Of a stretch of DNA of 48,761 nucleotides, positions 1 through 8,589 are shown piece by piece. Position 1 is the stretch's first letter; each line of letters starts with the position of its first letter. This DNA is from CAZZKF01 sp964654995 (GTDB lineage Bacteria; Pseudomonadota; Alphaproteobacteria; CAZZKF01). The DNA lies in assembly GCA_964654995.1 (NCBI GenBank), contig CAZZKF010000011.1, positions 1 through 48,761 on the forward strand. Reading direction: 5' to 3'. The position numbers and the translations under genes were made by a program. The notes beneath the pieces were generated by a model. It saw only the letters and a program-made list of their open reading frames with translations, was not told the origin of the DNA and made no database searches.

Positions 1-104
1 TTTGGCGGCCATTGTGCCGGGCGCGCGGGGCTGGCGCAAGCAAGGCGCCGGCGAATAACCCCGTGAGAATCTGAGTGACGTCGGAAATCCTGGGCGGCGT
101 TGAC

Positions 105-1262
105 TTATTCGGCCTTGTGCTTTTCAACCCATTCGCGGGCGCGGCGCCGGGCATCGGCGATATCGGCCGGGGTCATGTCTTTCGCCACGCTGTCCCGCGC
201 CTTCGCAGCATTATCAACGCCTTGGGACGCAGCGAGGTCAAGCCACATATGGGCGGCAACATCGTCTTTCCGGACACCTTTGCCGAGGCGGTGCAGGATG
301 CCGAGATTGAACTCGGCTGACCCGTGGCCCTGTTCGGCGGCAAGGCGGAACCATTTTGCCGCTTCGGCCGGGTCCCGTGCAACGCCCCGGCCAGCAAGAT
401 ACAGAATGCCGAGATTGAACCGGGCTGATGCGCTGCCCTGATCTGCGGCTAGGCGGAACCATTTCACCGCTTCGAGGTCGCTCTGGGGTACGCCCTGACC
501 GTTCAGATACACGACGCCAAGATCATATTGGGCTTCCATATGGCCCTGCTCGGCTGCCAGGCGAAGCCACTTTGCCGCTTCCGCGTCGTCCTGGGGAACG
601 CCTTCGCCGTAGAGATAGGCAGCGCCAAGTCGGTATTGGGCTCTGGTAAGGTCCTGCTCGGCGGCGCGGCGGAACCAGTTTGCCGCTTCCGCATCGTCAT
701 TGGGAACACCCCGGCCGTTCATGTACATGACGCCGAGATTGAACTGGGCGAACCGGTCACCCTGCTCCGCCGCGAGGCGGTACCATTTTACCGATTCGAC
801 GGCATTTTTCGGGACGCCAAGACCATGCTCGTACATGACGCCGAGATTGTATTGGGCCTGGGCGACCCCTTGCCTGGCAGCAAGGCGAAACCAGTTGGCG
901 GCTTTCGCATAGTCCTGTGGCACGCCGCGACCGGCATTATACAGAATGCCGAGACTGTTTTGGGCCTGAGCAACACCCTGCCTGGCCGCCAGGCGATACC
1001 AATTTGCAGCCGCGGCGTAGTCCTGTTGAAGCTCGTAGAGCTCGGCTAGAAGGAGTTGGGCTTTTGTGTCACCCCGTACGGCAAGAGATTGCAGGATGCT
1101 CATTGCCTGGGCGAAGTCACCAGCATTGAAGGCATTGACTGCGGACTGGATGCTGGCATCGGTCTGCGGACTTTCGGTCGCGGGCGAACCCTGTGCCAAA
1201 TTGCCGGTAGGCTCCAGCAGCAGCCACAGCAGGATTCCGAACCCGATCAAGAACTGCATCAT
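105..1262 (-). CDS. Sel1-repeat (TPR-like) secreted protein
   Basis: Secreted or periplasmic alpha-solenoid protein of about 385 aa built from Sel1-like repeats, a family that scaffolds protein-protein contacts. After a short N-terminal hydrophobic segment (FLIGFGILLWLLL), consistent with a signal peptide or anchor, there is one degenerate repeat and then seven clear 36-residue units with the pattern AQ..LG..Y..G.GVP.D...A..W.RLAA.QG. A charged helical tail ends in EKHKAE. The longer ORF reaches 1322, but I chose the tandem ATGs at 1262/1259 because a GGACGGA sequence lies just upstream and the hydrophobic segment then starts the protein. The second ATG has the better spacing. The partner is unknown and the neighbours do not reveal it. 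The family call is strong; the cellular role is open. Confidence 0.88.
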   Translation of the reverse strand: MMQFLIGFGILLWLLLEPTGNLAQGSPATESPQTDASIQSAVNAFNAGDFAQAMSILQSLAVRGDTKAQLLLAELYELQQDYAAAANWYRLAARQGVAQAQNSLGILYNAGRGVPQDYAKAANWFRLAARQGVAQAQYNLGVMYEHGLGVPKNAVESVKWYRLAAEQGDRFAQFNLGVMYMNGRGVPNDDAEAANWFRRAAEQDLTRAQYRLGAAYLYGEGVPQDDAEAAKWLRLAAEQGHMEAQYDLGVVYLNGQGVPQSDLEAVKWFRLAADQGSASARFNLGILYLAGRGVARDPAEAAKWFRLAAEQGHGSAEFNLGILHRLGKGVRKDDVAAHMWLDLAASQGVDNAAKARDSVAKDMTPADIADARRRAREWVEKHKAE

Positions 1263-1468
1263 TTCCGTCCCGGAAACACCATGTCTCTCAACCCGAGGAT
1301 ACAGTTGGCGGCGAGAGAGCAAAAGGTCGATACGACCGAATGCCTGTTCTTGCGGGGCCGATCAGGTCCGAAACTGACACGGAGCTGACCATTCACTCCA
1401 CGACCGCAGCTTTGTCGAAGTCGGTTTTCCGCTCAGAATCGGCAAAAACTACATGTCGAAGCGCCCGC

Positions 1469-2092
1469 TTAATGCAGCTCGCTCCACACCAGCCCGGCGG
1501 CGATCGAGAACATGATGGCGGCGATCGCCAGGTCCAGCACCCGCCAGGCCGTGGGCCGGGCGAACACCGGCGCCAGACGCCCGGCGCCGAATCCCAAGCC
1601 GTAGAACCAGATCAATGAGGCGCTTGCCGCCCCGATGCCAAAGGCAAGCCGGGCGTCGGGCGGGTGCTGGCCGGCAACACTGCCGATCAGAACCACGGTG
1701 TCGAGATAGACATGCGGGTTCAAGAGGCTGACCGCCAGCGTCGTCGCTACGGCGCCGCCAAGCCCCGGCCCGTCGGCGTCGGCCGGACGCAGGGCTTTCG
1801 GCCGGATCGCCGCCTTGAGCGCGAGCGCGCCATAGCCGACAAGGAATATGGCGCCGCCCCAGGCGGCCACCCGGGTGAGCCGGGGAAAGGCGGCAACCAG
1901 CGCCCCGAAGCCGCCAACGCCGACCGCAATCAGGGCAACATCGATCACAAAACAAAGCGTGGTGACGGCAAGCACGTGCCGGCGGCGAATGCCGCAGCGC
2001 AGAACATGGGCGTTCTGGGCGCCGATGGCGATGATCAGGCCGGCGCTCAGCCCGAATCCCTGCGCGGCGGCGCTCAATGTCGTGGCGATCAT
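1469..2092 (-). CDS. LysE/ArgO-family amino-acid exporter
   Basis: Inner-membrane amino-acid exporter of 207 aa, the usual LysE/ArgO length. The N-terminal AIGAQNAHVLRCGIRR and the central LNPHVYLDTVVLIGS closely match the two signature regions of ArgO-type arginine/lysine exporters. Hydrophobic segments are spaced as expected for about six helices. The ATG at 2092 is preceded by a good GGAGGA ribosome site. No LysG/ArgP-type regulator gene is adjacent. An arginine catabolic operon lies about 5 kb away at 7246-12337, so arginine or lysine is a reasonable substrate, but substrate assignment within this family from sequence alone is uncertain. Confidence 0.88.
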   Translation of the reverse strand: MIATTLSAAAQGFGLSAGLIIAIGAQNAHVLRCGIRRRHVLAVTTLCFVIDVALIAVGVGGFGALVAAFPRLTRVAAWGGAIFLVGYGALALKAAIRPKALRPADADGPGLGGAVATTLAVSLLNPHVYLDTVVLIGSVAGQHPPDARLAFGIGAASASLIWFYGLGFGAGRLAPVFARPTAWRVLDLAIAAIMFSIAAGLVWSELH

Positions 2093-2240
2093 GGCGGTCC
2101 TCCCCGAAGCACCCGGTTGCCTTGTCCAGAGCGCGCCTCAACCCCATGTTATAGCCGGGTACGCCCTTATGAGTCGCGGGCTCCTGAGAGCGGTGTGTGG
2201 GGTTTTTTATTGGCCCCTCAAGCGCCGGGCGCTCACATCC

Positions 2241-2379
2241 GTTCGCTTGGCTTTCGCGCCATAAGGCGCGGTGGCCGGTCGGCCTTGCCTCGGCGCTGCG
2301 CACCTCGGGGGTTCGCTTGGGCTTTCGGCTTCGCCGGCGTGCGCGGTCGGCCTTGCCTCGGTGCTGCGCGCGGCGGTCG
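2241..2379. repeat. Two imperfect 70-bp tandem units, each with a hairpin
   Basis: Two adjacent units begin with GTTCGCTTGG at 2241 and 2311. Both continue with a short hairpin and then the shared stretch GGTCGGCCTTGCCTCGG followed by YGCTGCGC. The hairpin arms differ between units but stay complementary: CGCGCC-ATAA-GGCGCG at 2255-2270, and CGGC-TTC-GCCG at 2326-2336. The units lie in the 490-bp gene-free stretch between the exporter and the oxidoreductase leader. They could be copies of a dispersed intergenic element or a local duplication. Confidence 0.6.
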
Positions 2380-2380
2380 A

Positions 2381-2461
2381 TTTTGAATTTCAAAACGGCG
2401 CGCGAAAGCGATCGCTTATCACCGATCGGCGTTCGAGTTCGAAAGCAAATTACTCCGGAGT
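2381..2461. promoter_or_regulatory. Cluster of short palindromes upstream of the oxidoreductase leader
   Basis: Three symmetric sites stand close together in an AT-richer patch: TTTTGAATTTCAAAA (2381-2395, 7-bp arms around one base), AAGCGATCGCTT (2406-2417, perfect) and ACTCCGGAGT (2452-2461, perfect). A TAATAT hexamer follows at about 2469 and could be a -10 box, though I see no convincing -35. This looks like an operator/promoter region for the gene starting at 2585. No regulator can be named. Confidence 0.35.
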
Positions 2462-2496
2462 TGTGAAATAATATTGCGCGCATGAGGGCGGACCGG

Positions 2497-2570
2497 CGGG
2501 CGACAAGACCAGCCGTCGCCCGAAACGGCCGCCGCACGGGGCCCAAAGTTCGGGCCCGTGCCGGGTTTTT
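2497..2570 (+). promoter_or_regulatory. Structured 5' leader with terminator-like hairpin
   Basis: Two strong stem-loops precede the 2585 gene. The first pairs CGGGCGAC (2497-2504) with GTCGCCCG (2515-2522), 8 bp perfect. The second pairs CACGG/CCGTG and GCCC/GGGC (2535-2560) around a 7-nt loop with one bulged G, and is followed by CCGGGTTTTT (2561-2570). A GC-rich hairpin ending in a T run just before the ribosome site (AAAGGA, 2573-2578) has the form of an attenuator. Alternative pairing of CGGCGG (2494-2499) with CCGCCG (2529-2534) is possible. I do not recognise a known riboswitch class. Confidence 0.45.
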
Positions 2571-2584
2571 GCAAAGGACCTTCG

Positions 2585-5500
2585 ATGTCTCTGGCTGCTG
2601 TCAGCTTGGACGACAAATATACGAAAGAGGAAGGCACGGTTCTGCTGACCGGCATACAGGCGCTGGTGCGCCTGCCGCTGATGCAGAAGCAGCGCGATCG
2701 GGCGGCCGGCCTGAACACCGCCGGCTTCATTTCCGGCTATCGTGGCTCGCCCTTGGGCGGCTATGACCTGCAGTTGGAGCGGGCGCGCCAATATCTCGAA
2801 GCGCACGACATCCATTTCCAGCCCGGCATCAACGAGGACCTGGCGGCCACCGCGGTGTGGGGCAGCCAGCAGGTCAACGCCTTTCCCGGCGCCAAGTACG
2901 ATGGCGTCTTTGCCATCTGGTACGGCAAGGCACCGGGGCTGGACCGGTCCTGCGATGCCATACGTCACGGCAATCTCGCCGGCTCGTCGCGCCACGGCGG
3001 GGTGCTGATGGTGGTCGGCGACGACCATGCCGCCAAATCCTCGACGATTCCCAGCCAGAGCGAATATTCGTTCATGGACATGGGATTGCCGGTGCTCAAC
3101 CCGTCGGGCGTTCAGGAAGTGCTGGACTACGGCCTGATCGGCTGGGCGATGTCGCGCTATTCCGGCTGCTGGGTGGGGCTGATCGCGCTGGCCGAGACCA
3201 TGGACAGCACGGCGACCGTGCTGACCGCGCCGGAGCGCCCCGAGATCGTCATTCCGGAGGATTTCGCGCTGCCGCCCGACGGGGTCAACCTGCGGGTCCC
3301 CGATACCGGCATGGAGCAGGAGCGCCGCCTGCACGAATACAAGCTCTATGCGGCGCTGGCCTTTGCCCGGGCCAACGGGCTCAACCGCATCGTCATCGAC
3401 ACGCCCAATCCAAGGCTCGGCATCATCACCACGGGGAAAGCCTATCTCGACGTCCGCCAGGCCTTGGATGATCTCGGCATTTCCGAGCGCGAGGCTTCCG
3501 AGCTCGGCATCCGGCTCTACAAGATCGGCATGTCCTGGCCCTTGGACATGGTCGGCGTGCGCCGCTTTGCCGAAGGCCTCGATCAGATCGTGGTGATCGA
3601 GGAAAAGCGGGCGGTGATGGAAAACCAGCTCAAGGAGCAGCTTTACAACTGGCCGGTGGCGCAGCGCCCGCGCGTCGTCGGCAAGTTCGACGAGAACCGC
3701 AACTGGCTGCTCCCGTCGATGGGCGAGCTGACCCCGGCCCAGGTTGCCCGGGTCATTGCCGCCCGCCTGCCCCAGGACTTCCGCACCGCCCGGATGGAGG
3801 CGCGCCTGGCGGCCATCGATTCACGCGAGCGCGAGATCGCCCAGGTCCACTCGAACGTTATCCGCGTCCCCTTCTTCTGTTCCGGCTGTCCGCACAACAC
3901 CTCGACACGCCTGCCCGAGGGCAGCCGGGCGGTGGCCGGCATCGGCTGCCACTACATGGTCCAGTGGATGGGGCGCAATTCGGAGGTGTTCACCCAGATG
4001 GGCGGCGAGGGCGCACCGTGGATCGGCCAGGCGCCGTTTACCGAGGAGCGTCATATTTTCACCAACCTCGGCGACGGCACCTATTACCATTCCGGGCTTC
4101 TGGCGATCCGGGCGGCGCTGGCGGCCAAGGTCAACATCACCTACAAGATCCTCTACAACGACGCGGTTGCGATGACCGGCGGCCAGCCGGTCGACGGGCC
4201 GCTGTCGGTGCCGATGATTGTCGATCAGGTGCGCGCCGAAGGGGTCGAGCACATCGTCGTGGTCACCGACGAGCCGGACAAATACACCGGCGCGCTGAAG
4301 CTGCCATCCGATATCCCGGTCGAACATCGCGACCGGCTGGATGCGGTGCAGCGCCGTTTGCGCGAGACGCCGGGGGTCAGCGTGCTGATCTACGATCAGA
4401 CCTGCGCGGCCGAGAAGCGCCGGCGGCGCAAGCGCGGGCTCTATCCCGATCCGCCCAAGCGGGTGTTCATCAACGATCTGGTGTGCGAGGGCTGCGGCGA
4501 CTGCTCGGTGCAGTCGAACTGCCTGTCGGTCGAGCCGCTGGAGACCGAATGGGGCCGCAAGCGCCGCATCAACCAGTCGTCGTGCAACAAGGACTATTCC
4601 TGCCTCAAGGGCTTCTGCCCGAGTTTCGTCACCGTCCATGGCGGGCGCATTCGCAAGGCGGAAGCCGTCCCCGTGGCCGAGCTGGAAGCCCTGGTCAAGG
4701 ACCTGCCGCGTCCCCCGCTTCCCGAACTGGACAAGCCGTACAACCTGCTGGTCACCGGGGTCGGCGGCACCGGCGTGGTGACCATCGGCGCGCTGCTGGC
4801 GATGGCCGCCCACATCGAGGGCAAGGGCTGCACGGTGGTCGACATGACCGGACTGGCCCAGAAGGGCGGGGCGGTGATCTCCCACGTGCGCATTGCCCGC
4901 AAACCCGGCGATATTCACGCGCCGCGCATTCCCGCCGGCGAGGCCAATGGTCTCTTGGCCTGCGATCTGGTGGTGGCGGCGAGCCCTGAGGCGCTGGCCA
5001 AGACCCTGCCCGAGGTCACCCGCGCGGTGGTCAATACCCATATGACACCGACCGCCCAGTTCACCATGGACAACTCGGTCACCTTCGATGTCGACAGCCT
5101 GATGGGGCTGGTGCGCCGGGCGACCCGCGAGCATTTCGATGTCGACGGCACCAGCCTCGCCACCGCGCTGCTCGGCGATGCGATTGCCACCAACATGTTC
5201 ATGCTCGGGTCCGCCTGTCAGCTTGGCCTGGTGCCGGTATCCGTCGAGGCGATCGAGCGTGCCATCGAACTCAACGGCGTCGCCGTGGACATGAACAAGC
5301 AGGCGCTGGCCTGGGGCCGCATGGCGGTGCACGACCGCGCCCGCGTCGAAGACATCGCCCGGCCGCTGATCGTCGATGCGGACGAAGCCATCGCCAGTGC
5401 GCTCGATGAGGTGGTGGACAAACGCGCCGCCTTCCTCACCGACTATCAGGACGCGGCTTATGCGGCCCGCTACAAGGCGCTGGTTGAGCGGGTGCGCAAG

Positions 5501-6055
5501 GCGGAAGCGGACAAGGTGCCGGGCGAGGACGGCCTCGCCCTGGCGGTGGCCCGCAATTACTTCAAGCTGCTGGCCTATAAGGACGAATACGAGGTCGCCC
5601 GGCTCTATTCCGATCCTGGGTTCCGGCGCAAGCTCGAGGCCCAGTTTGAAGGTGAATACGAGCTCCAGCTGCATCTGGCGCCGCCCTTGCTGGCCCGGCG
5701 CGATCCCGACACCGGGCATTTGCAAAAACGCGCCTTCGGGCCGTGGATTTTCCCGTTGATGCGCCTGCTGGCGCGCGCCAGGGGCCTGCGCAAGACGCCG
5801 TTCGATCCCTTCGGCCACACCGCCGAGCGCCGGGCCGAGCGGCAATTGATCGCCGACTATGAGGCGATGGTCGAGGAGGTGTTGTCCGGGCTTGGGCCGG
5901 ACACCCATGCGATTGCCGTGGCGCTGGCCTCGCTGCCCGAGGACATTCGCGGCTTTGGTCACATCAAGGCCGCCAACATCGAGACGGCGAAGGCTCGCCA
6001 AAGCGAACTGATGAAAGCGTTCCGCAAGGCCGCTCCCCAGGCCTGTGCCGCGTAG
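2585..6055 (+). CDS. Indolepyruvate:ferredoxin oxidoreductase, fused subunits
   Basis: Cytosolic ThDP and Fe-S enzyme of 1156 aa that oxidatively decarboxylates aryl- or branched-chain 2-oxo acids to acyl-CoA with reduction of ferredoxin. It is the long bacterial type with IorA-like and IorB-like parts in one chain. Visible parts in order: an N-terminal pyrimidine-binding region (GFISGYRGSPLGGYD); a ThDP core with GDGTYYHSG and NDAVAMTGGQP; a Cys-rich ferredoxin-like segment (CEGCGDC, then CNKDYSC and GFCP); and an IorB-like domain (GVGGTGVVTIGA, GLAQKGGAVISHV), with a C-terminal extension. I chose the ATG at 2585 because AAAGGA sits six bases before it, although the frame is open to 2558. 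It is followed 42 nt later by an amino-acid dehydrogenase, which could supply its 2-oxo-acid substrate. Confidence 0.95.
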   Translation: MSLAAVSLDDKYTKEEGTVLLTGIQALVRLPLMQKQRDRAAGLNTAGFISGYRGSPLGGYDLQLERARQYLEAHDIHFQPGINEDLAATAVWGSQQVNAFPGAKYDGVFAIWYGKAPGLDRSCDAIRHGNLAGSSRHGGVLMVVGDDHAAKSSTIPSQSEYSFMDMGLPVLNPSGVQEVLDYGLIGWAMSRYSGCWVGLIALAETMDSTATVLTAPERPEIVIPEDFALPPDGVNLRVPDTGMEQERRLHEYKLYAALAFARANGLNRIVIDTPNPRLGIITTGKAYLDVRQALDDLGISEREASELGIRLYKIGMSWPLDMVGVRRFAEGLDQIVVIEEKRAVMENQLKEQLYNWPVAQRPRVVGKFDENRNWLLPSMGELTPAQVARVIAARLPQDFRTARMEARLAAIDSREREIAQVHSNVIRVPFFCSGCPHNTSTRLPEGSRAVAGIGCHYMVQWMGRNSEVFTQMGGEGAPWIGQAPFTEERHIFTNLGDGTYYHSGLLAIRAALAAKVNITYKILYNDAVAMTGGQPVDGPLSVPMIVDQVRAEGVEHIVVVTDEPDKYTGALKLPSDIPVEHRDRLDAVQRRLRETPGVSVLIYDQTCAAEKRRRRKRGLYPDPPKRVFINDLVCEGCGDCSVQSNCLSVEPLETEWGRKRRINQSSCNKDYSCLKGFCPSFVTVHGGRIRKAEAVPVAELEALVKDLPRPPLPELDKPYNLLVTGVGGTGVVTIGALLAMAAHIEGKGCTVVDMTGLAQKGGAVISHVRIARKPGDIHAPRIPAGEANGLLACDLVVAASPEALAKTLPEVTRAVVNTHMTPTAQFTMDNSVTFDVDSLMGLVRRATREHFDVDGTSLATALLGDAIATNMFMLGSACQLGLVPVSVEAIERAIELNGVAVDMNKQALAWGRMAVHDRARVEDIARPLIVDADEAIASALDEVVDKRAAFLTDYQDAAYAARYKALVERVRKAEADKVPGEDGLALAVARNYFKLLAYKDEYEVARLYSDPGFRRKLEAQFEGEYELQLHLAPPLLARRDPDTGHLQKRAFGPWIFPLMRLLARARGLRKTPFDPFGHTAERRAERQLIADYEAMVEEVLSGLGPDTHAIAVALASLPEDIRGFGHIKAANIETAKARQSELMKAFRKAAPQACAA

Positions 6056-6097
6056 AGCAGCGGCGGAACGGTCACACCAAGGATAAGGGAAAGACCC

Positions 6098-7171
6098 ATG
6101 GTTGTTTTCAATGCCCCTGCGTATGCCGAGCACGATCTGGTGCAGTTCTGTCGCGACCGCCGTGCGGGGCTTTATGCGATCATCGCCATTCATGACACCA
6201 CCCTGGGCCCGGCCTGCGGCGGCTGCCGCATGTGGCCCTATGAGTCGGAAGAAGAGGCGATCCGCGACGTGCTGCGCCTGTCGCGCGGCATGAGCTACAA
6301 GAACGCGATGGCCAACCTGGCGCTGGGTGGCGGCAAGTCGGTGATTATCGGCGATCCCAGGCGCGACAAGACGGAAGCCCTGTTGCGCGCCTTCGGGCGT
6401 TTCGTCGACGCATTGGGCGGGCGCTATATCACCGCCGAGGACGTCGGCGTCTCAGTCTCTGACATGGAGATCGTCGCCCAGGAGACCAAATGGGCCTGCG
6501 GGCTGGAACACGGCGGCGCCGCCAGCGGCGACCCGTCGCCGATGACCGCCTTCGGCGTCTTCGTCGGCATCAAGGCCGCCGTCCATCACAAGCTGCATCG
6601 TGACGACCTGCGCGGCATTCGCGTCGCCGTGCAAGGGGTCGGCCACGTCGGCTATCACCTGTGCCGGCTGCTGCATGAGGCCGGCGCCAAACTTGTCGTC
6701 ACCGATATCGATACGGCCGCGCTGGCCCGCGTGCGCGAGGAATTCGGGGCCGAGGTGGTGGCTCCCGACGCCATCTATGCCGCCGACGTCGACGTCTATG
6801 CGCCCTGTGCCCTGGGTGCGACCATCAATGATGACAGTCTTGAGGTGCTCAAGGCGAAAATCGTCGCCGGTTCGGCCAACAACCAGTTGGCCGAGCCCCG
6901 CCACGATGCCGAATTGAAGCGTCGCGGCATCCTCTATGCCCCCGATTACGTCATCAATGCCGGCGGCATCATCAATTGCACCGGCGAGATTCACGGCCAT
7001 TACAGCCCCGACGAAGCCCGGCGCAAGACGGCCGCCATTTACGACACCCTGATGGAGGTGTTTCACGCCGCCGAAGCCGCCGACCGGCCGACCGGCGAGG
7101 TGGCAGACGAGATCGCCCGCCGCCGCATCGAAGACGCGCGGGCCCGCAAGCTCAAACAAAAGGTGGCATAG
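6098..7171 (+). CDS. Leu/Phe/Val-type amino-acid dehydrogenase
   Basis: NAD-dependent oxidative deaminase of 357 aa in the Glu/Leu/Phe/Val dehydrogenase family. The glycine-rich GPACGGCRMWPY and the catalytic-lysine region LALGGGKSVIIGD are both present, as is TAEDVGVS with the conserved Asp. A Rossmann NAD site follows (VQGVGHVGYHLC) with an acidic residue at the end of the second strand (VTDIDT). The length fits Leu/Phe dehydrogenase (about 350-370 aa), not GDH. A ribosome site (AAGGGAAAG) precedes the ATG. It lies 42 nt after the oxidoreductase, so the two probably convert an amino acid to a 2-oxo acid and then to acyl-CoA. Leu versus Phe specificity cannot be read here; the IOR partner slightly favours aromatic substrates. 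Confidence 0.93.
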   Translation: MVVFNAPAYAEHDLVQFCRDRRAGLYAIIAIHDTTLGPACGGCRMWPYESEEEAIRDVLRLSRGMSYKNAMANLALGGGKSVIIGDPRRDKTEALLRAFGRFVDALGGRYITAEDVGVSVSDMEIVAQETKWACGLEHGGAASGDPSPMTAFGVFVGIKAAVHHKLHRDDLRGIRVAVQGVGHVGYHLCRLLHEAGAKLVVTDIDTAALARVREEFGAEVVAPDAIYAADVDVYAPCALGATINDDSLEVLKAKIVAGSANNQLAEPRHDAELKRRGILYAPDYVINAGGIINCTGEIHGHYSPDEARRKTAAIYDTLMEVFHAAEAADRPTGEVADEIARRRIEDARARKLKQKVA

Positions 7172-7208
7172 CTTATCGGCTCAACCGCTGGGGAGTGGGG
7201 GTCGAGAT

Positions 7209-7237
7209 CGGGCGGTTCGCATCGTGCGGGCCGCCCG
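7209..7237. terminator. Strong hairpin between convergent genes
   Basis: CGGGCGG (7209-7215) pairs with CCGCCCG (7231-7237). Inside, after a two-base mismatch, CGCA pairs with TGCG around a TCG loop. It sits in the 74-bp gap between the dehydrogenase (plus) and astB (minus). The plus-strand tail GTTCTTGTTCATT is only moderately T-rich, so it may act as a weak intrinsic or bidirectional terminator. Confidence 0.5.
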
Positions 7238-7245
7238 GTTCTTGT

Positions 7246-8589
7246 TCATTCCGTCTGGAAGTCGTAGAGGCTGCCGAGGCCGAGAATCTCGGTGAGTTCA
7301 TCGAGCGCCGTGCAGGATTCAGTGTAGAGCGCCGGGTCGGCGAGGTCGGCGAGCGACAGGCGATCGCGGTAATGGCGCGTCACCCAGGCGGTGAGCCGCT
7401 CGTAAAGCGCCGCATCGAACAGCACCCCCGGGTGCACCGCGGCCAGCTCGTCTTCGCTCAACACCACCCGCAGGCGCAAACACGCCGGCCCGCCGCCGTT
7501 GTTCATGCTCTGGCGCAGATCGAAGCGATGAGCCTGCGCAATCGGCGCATTGCCGGCGAGCAGCCGGTCGATGCAGCTGCGCACGCTCTCCACCTCGGCG
7601 GTCTCGGATGGCGCGATCAGCACCATGGTGCCGTCCGCCAGGCTGACAAGCTGCGAATTGAACAGGTAGGATTTGACGGCATCGCCCAAGGGCACCTCGT
7701 TGCGGCTGATCCGCACGGCCACCAGTTCGCCATCGAATTTCTCGTTGAGTTCCCCGAGCACCCGTTGCTCGTCCACAAACGCATCCTGGTGGTAGAGCAG
7801 GACATTGCGGTTGCCGACCGCGATCACATCGTTGTGGAACACGCCGGCGTCGATCGCCTTCGGGTTCTGCTGGGCAAAGACCGTGCGGACGGGCTCGAGC
7901 TTGTGCAGCCGGGCAATTGCGGCGCTTGCCTCGCGGGTCTGCCGGGCCGGGTATTTCTCGGGCGCCGGGGCCTGCGCATCGAAGGCCACGCGGCCATAGA
8001 CGAACAGCTCGACCCCCGGTGCCCCATAATCGGCGCACAGGCGGGTGTGATTGGCGGCGCCTTCATCGCCGAGGTGGGCGACCGGGGCGAGCGGCGGGTG
8101 AACGGTGAAGCGGGCGGGATCGGCGAAAATGCGGCACAGGATGCGGCTCGTCGTCTCCGCCTCGATGGCGCGGTGGAAGTTGGTGACCAGATTGGCCGGC
8201 GTGAGATGCACCCGGCCGTCGCCGGTATCCATGCTCGGCGACACGGTGGCGGCATTGGCCGTCCACATGGCGGCGGCCGAGGCGCAGGCCAGCAAAATGC
8301 CGGGCTCTTGTTCCCAGGCGGCGGCGAGGATATCGCCGGGCGGGCCGGCAAAGCCGAGCCGGCGCAAGGCGGGAAGGTACGGGCGCTCGTGCGGCGGCAG
8401 GACCGCCTGTTTGAGCCCCAGATCAAAAAGCGCCTTCATTTTGGCGAGCCCCTGAAGCGCCGCCTCGCGGGGGTTGGAAAGCTCATGCGCGTGCGCTTGT
8501 GCCGCAAGATTGCCGCGCGCCAGCCCGGCGTAATTATGGGTGGGGCCGACGATGCCGTCGAAATTGACCTCGTAAACCGGGGCTGTCAT
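7246..8589 (-). CDS. astB: N-succinylarginine dihydrolase AstB
   Basis: Second enzyme of the AST arginine catabolic pathway. It hydrolyses N2-succinylarginine to N2-succinylornithine, CO2 and two ammonia. The 447-aa length is typical. The N-terminus (VNFDGIVGPTHNYAGLARGN) is the family hallmark, and NNGGGPACLRLRV near the C-terminus carries the expected catalytic Cys. It belongs to the amidinotransferase-fold (guanidine-modifying) superfamily. Its ATG overlaps the astD stop by four bases (8586-8589), so translation is coupled. It is the last gene of the operon and ends facing the dehydrogenase gene. Confidence 0.96.
   Translation of the reverse strand: MTAPVYEVNFDGIVGPTHNYAGLARGNLAAQAHAHELSNPREAALQGLAKMKALFDLGLKQAVLPPHERPYLPALRRLGFAGPPGDILAAAWEQEPGILLACASAAAMWTANAATVSPSMDTGDGRVHLTPANLVTNFHRAIEAETTSRILCRIFADPARFTVHPPLAPVAHLGDEGAANHTRLCADYGAPGVELFVYGRVAFDAQAPAPEKYPARQTREASAAIARLHKLEPVRTVFAQQNPKAIDAGVFHNDVIAVGNRNVLLYHQDAFVDEQRVLGELNEKFDGELVAVRISRNEVPLGDAVKSYLFNSQLVSLADGTMVLIAPSETAEVESVRSCIDRLLAGNAPIAQAHRFDLRQSMNNGGGPACLRLRVVLSEDELAAVHPGVLFDAALYERLTAWVTRHYRDRLSLADLADPALYTESCTALDELTEILGLGSLYDFQTE

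Noticed and set aside
105..1130. Regular 108-bp DNA periodicity that could be taken for a repeat array or CRISPR
   Set aside because: The period is in frame and encodes Sel1 repeats; units diverge and there are no spacers.
2482..2584. Arg-rich leader peptide starting at 2482 as an attenuation peptide
   Set aside because: The frame does not stop before the hairpins and its Arg richness is explained by GC content.
3821..6193. 790-aa open frame on the minus strand opposite the oxidoreductase
   Set aside because: It is the antisense shadow of a strongly conserved gene, with low-complexity His/Arg/Gly composition and no family motif.
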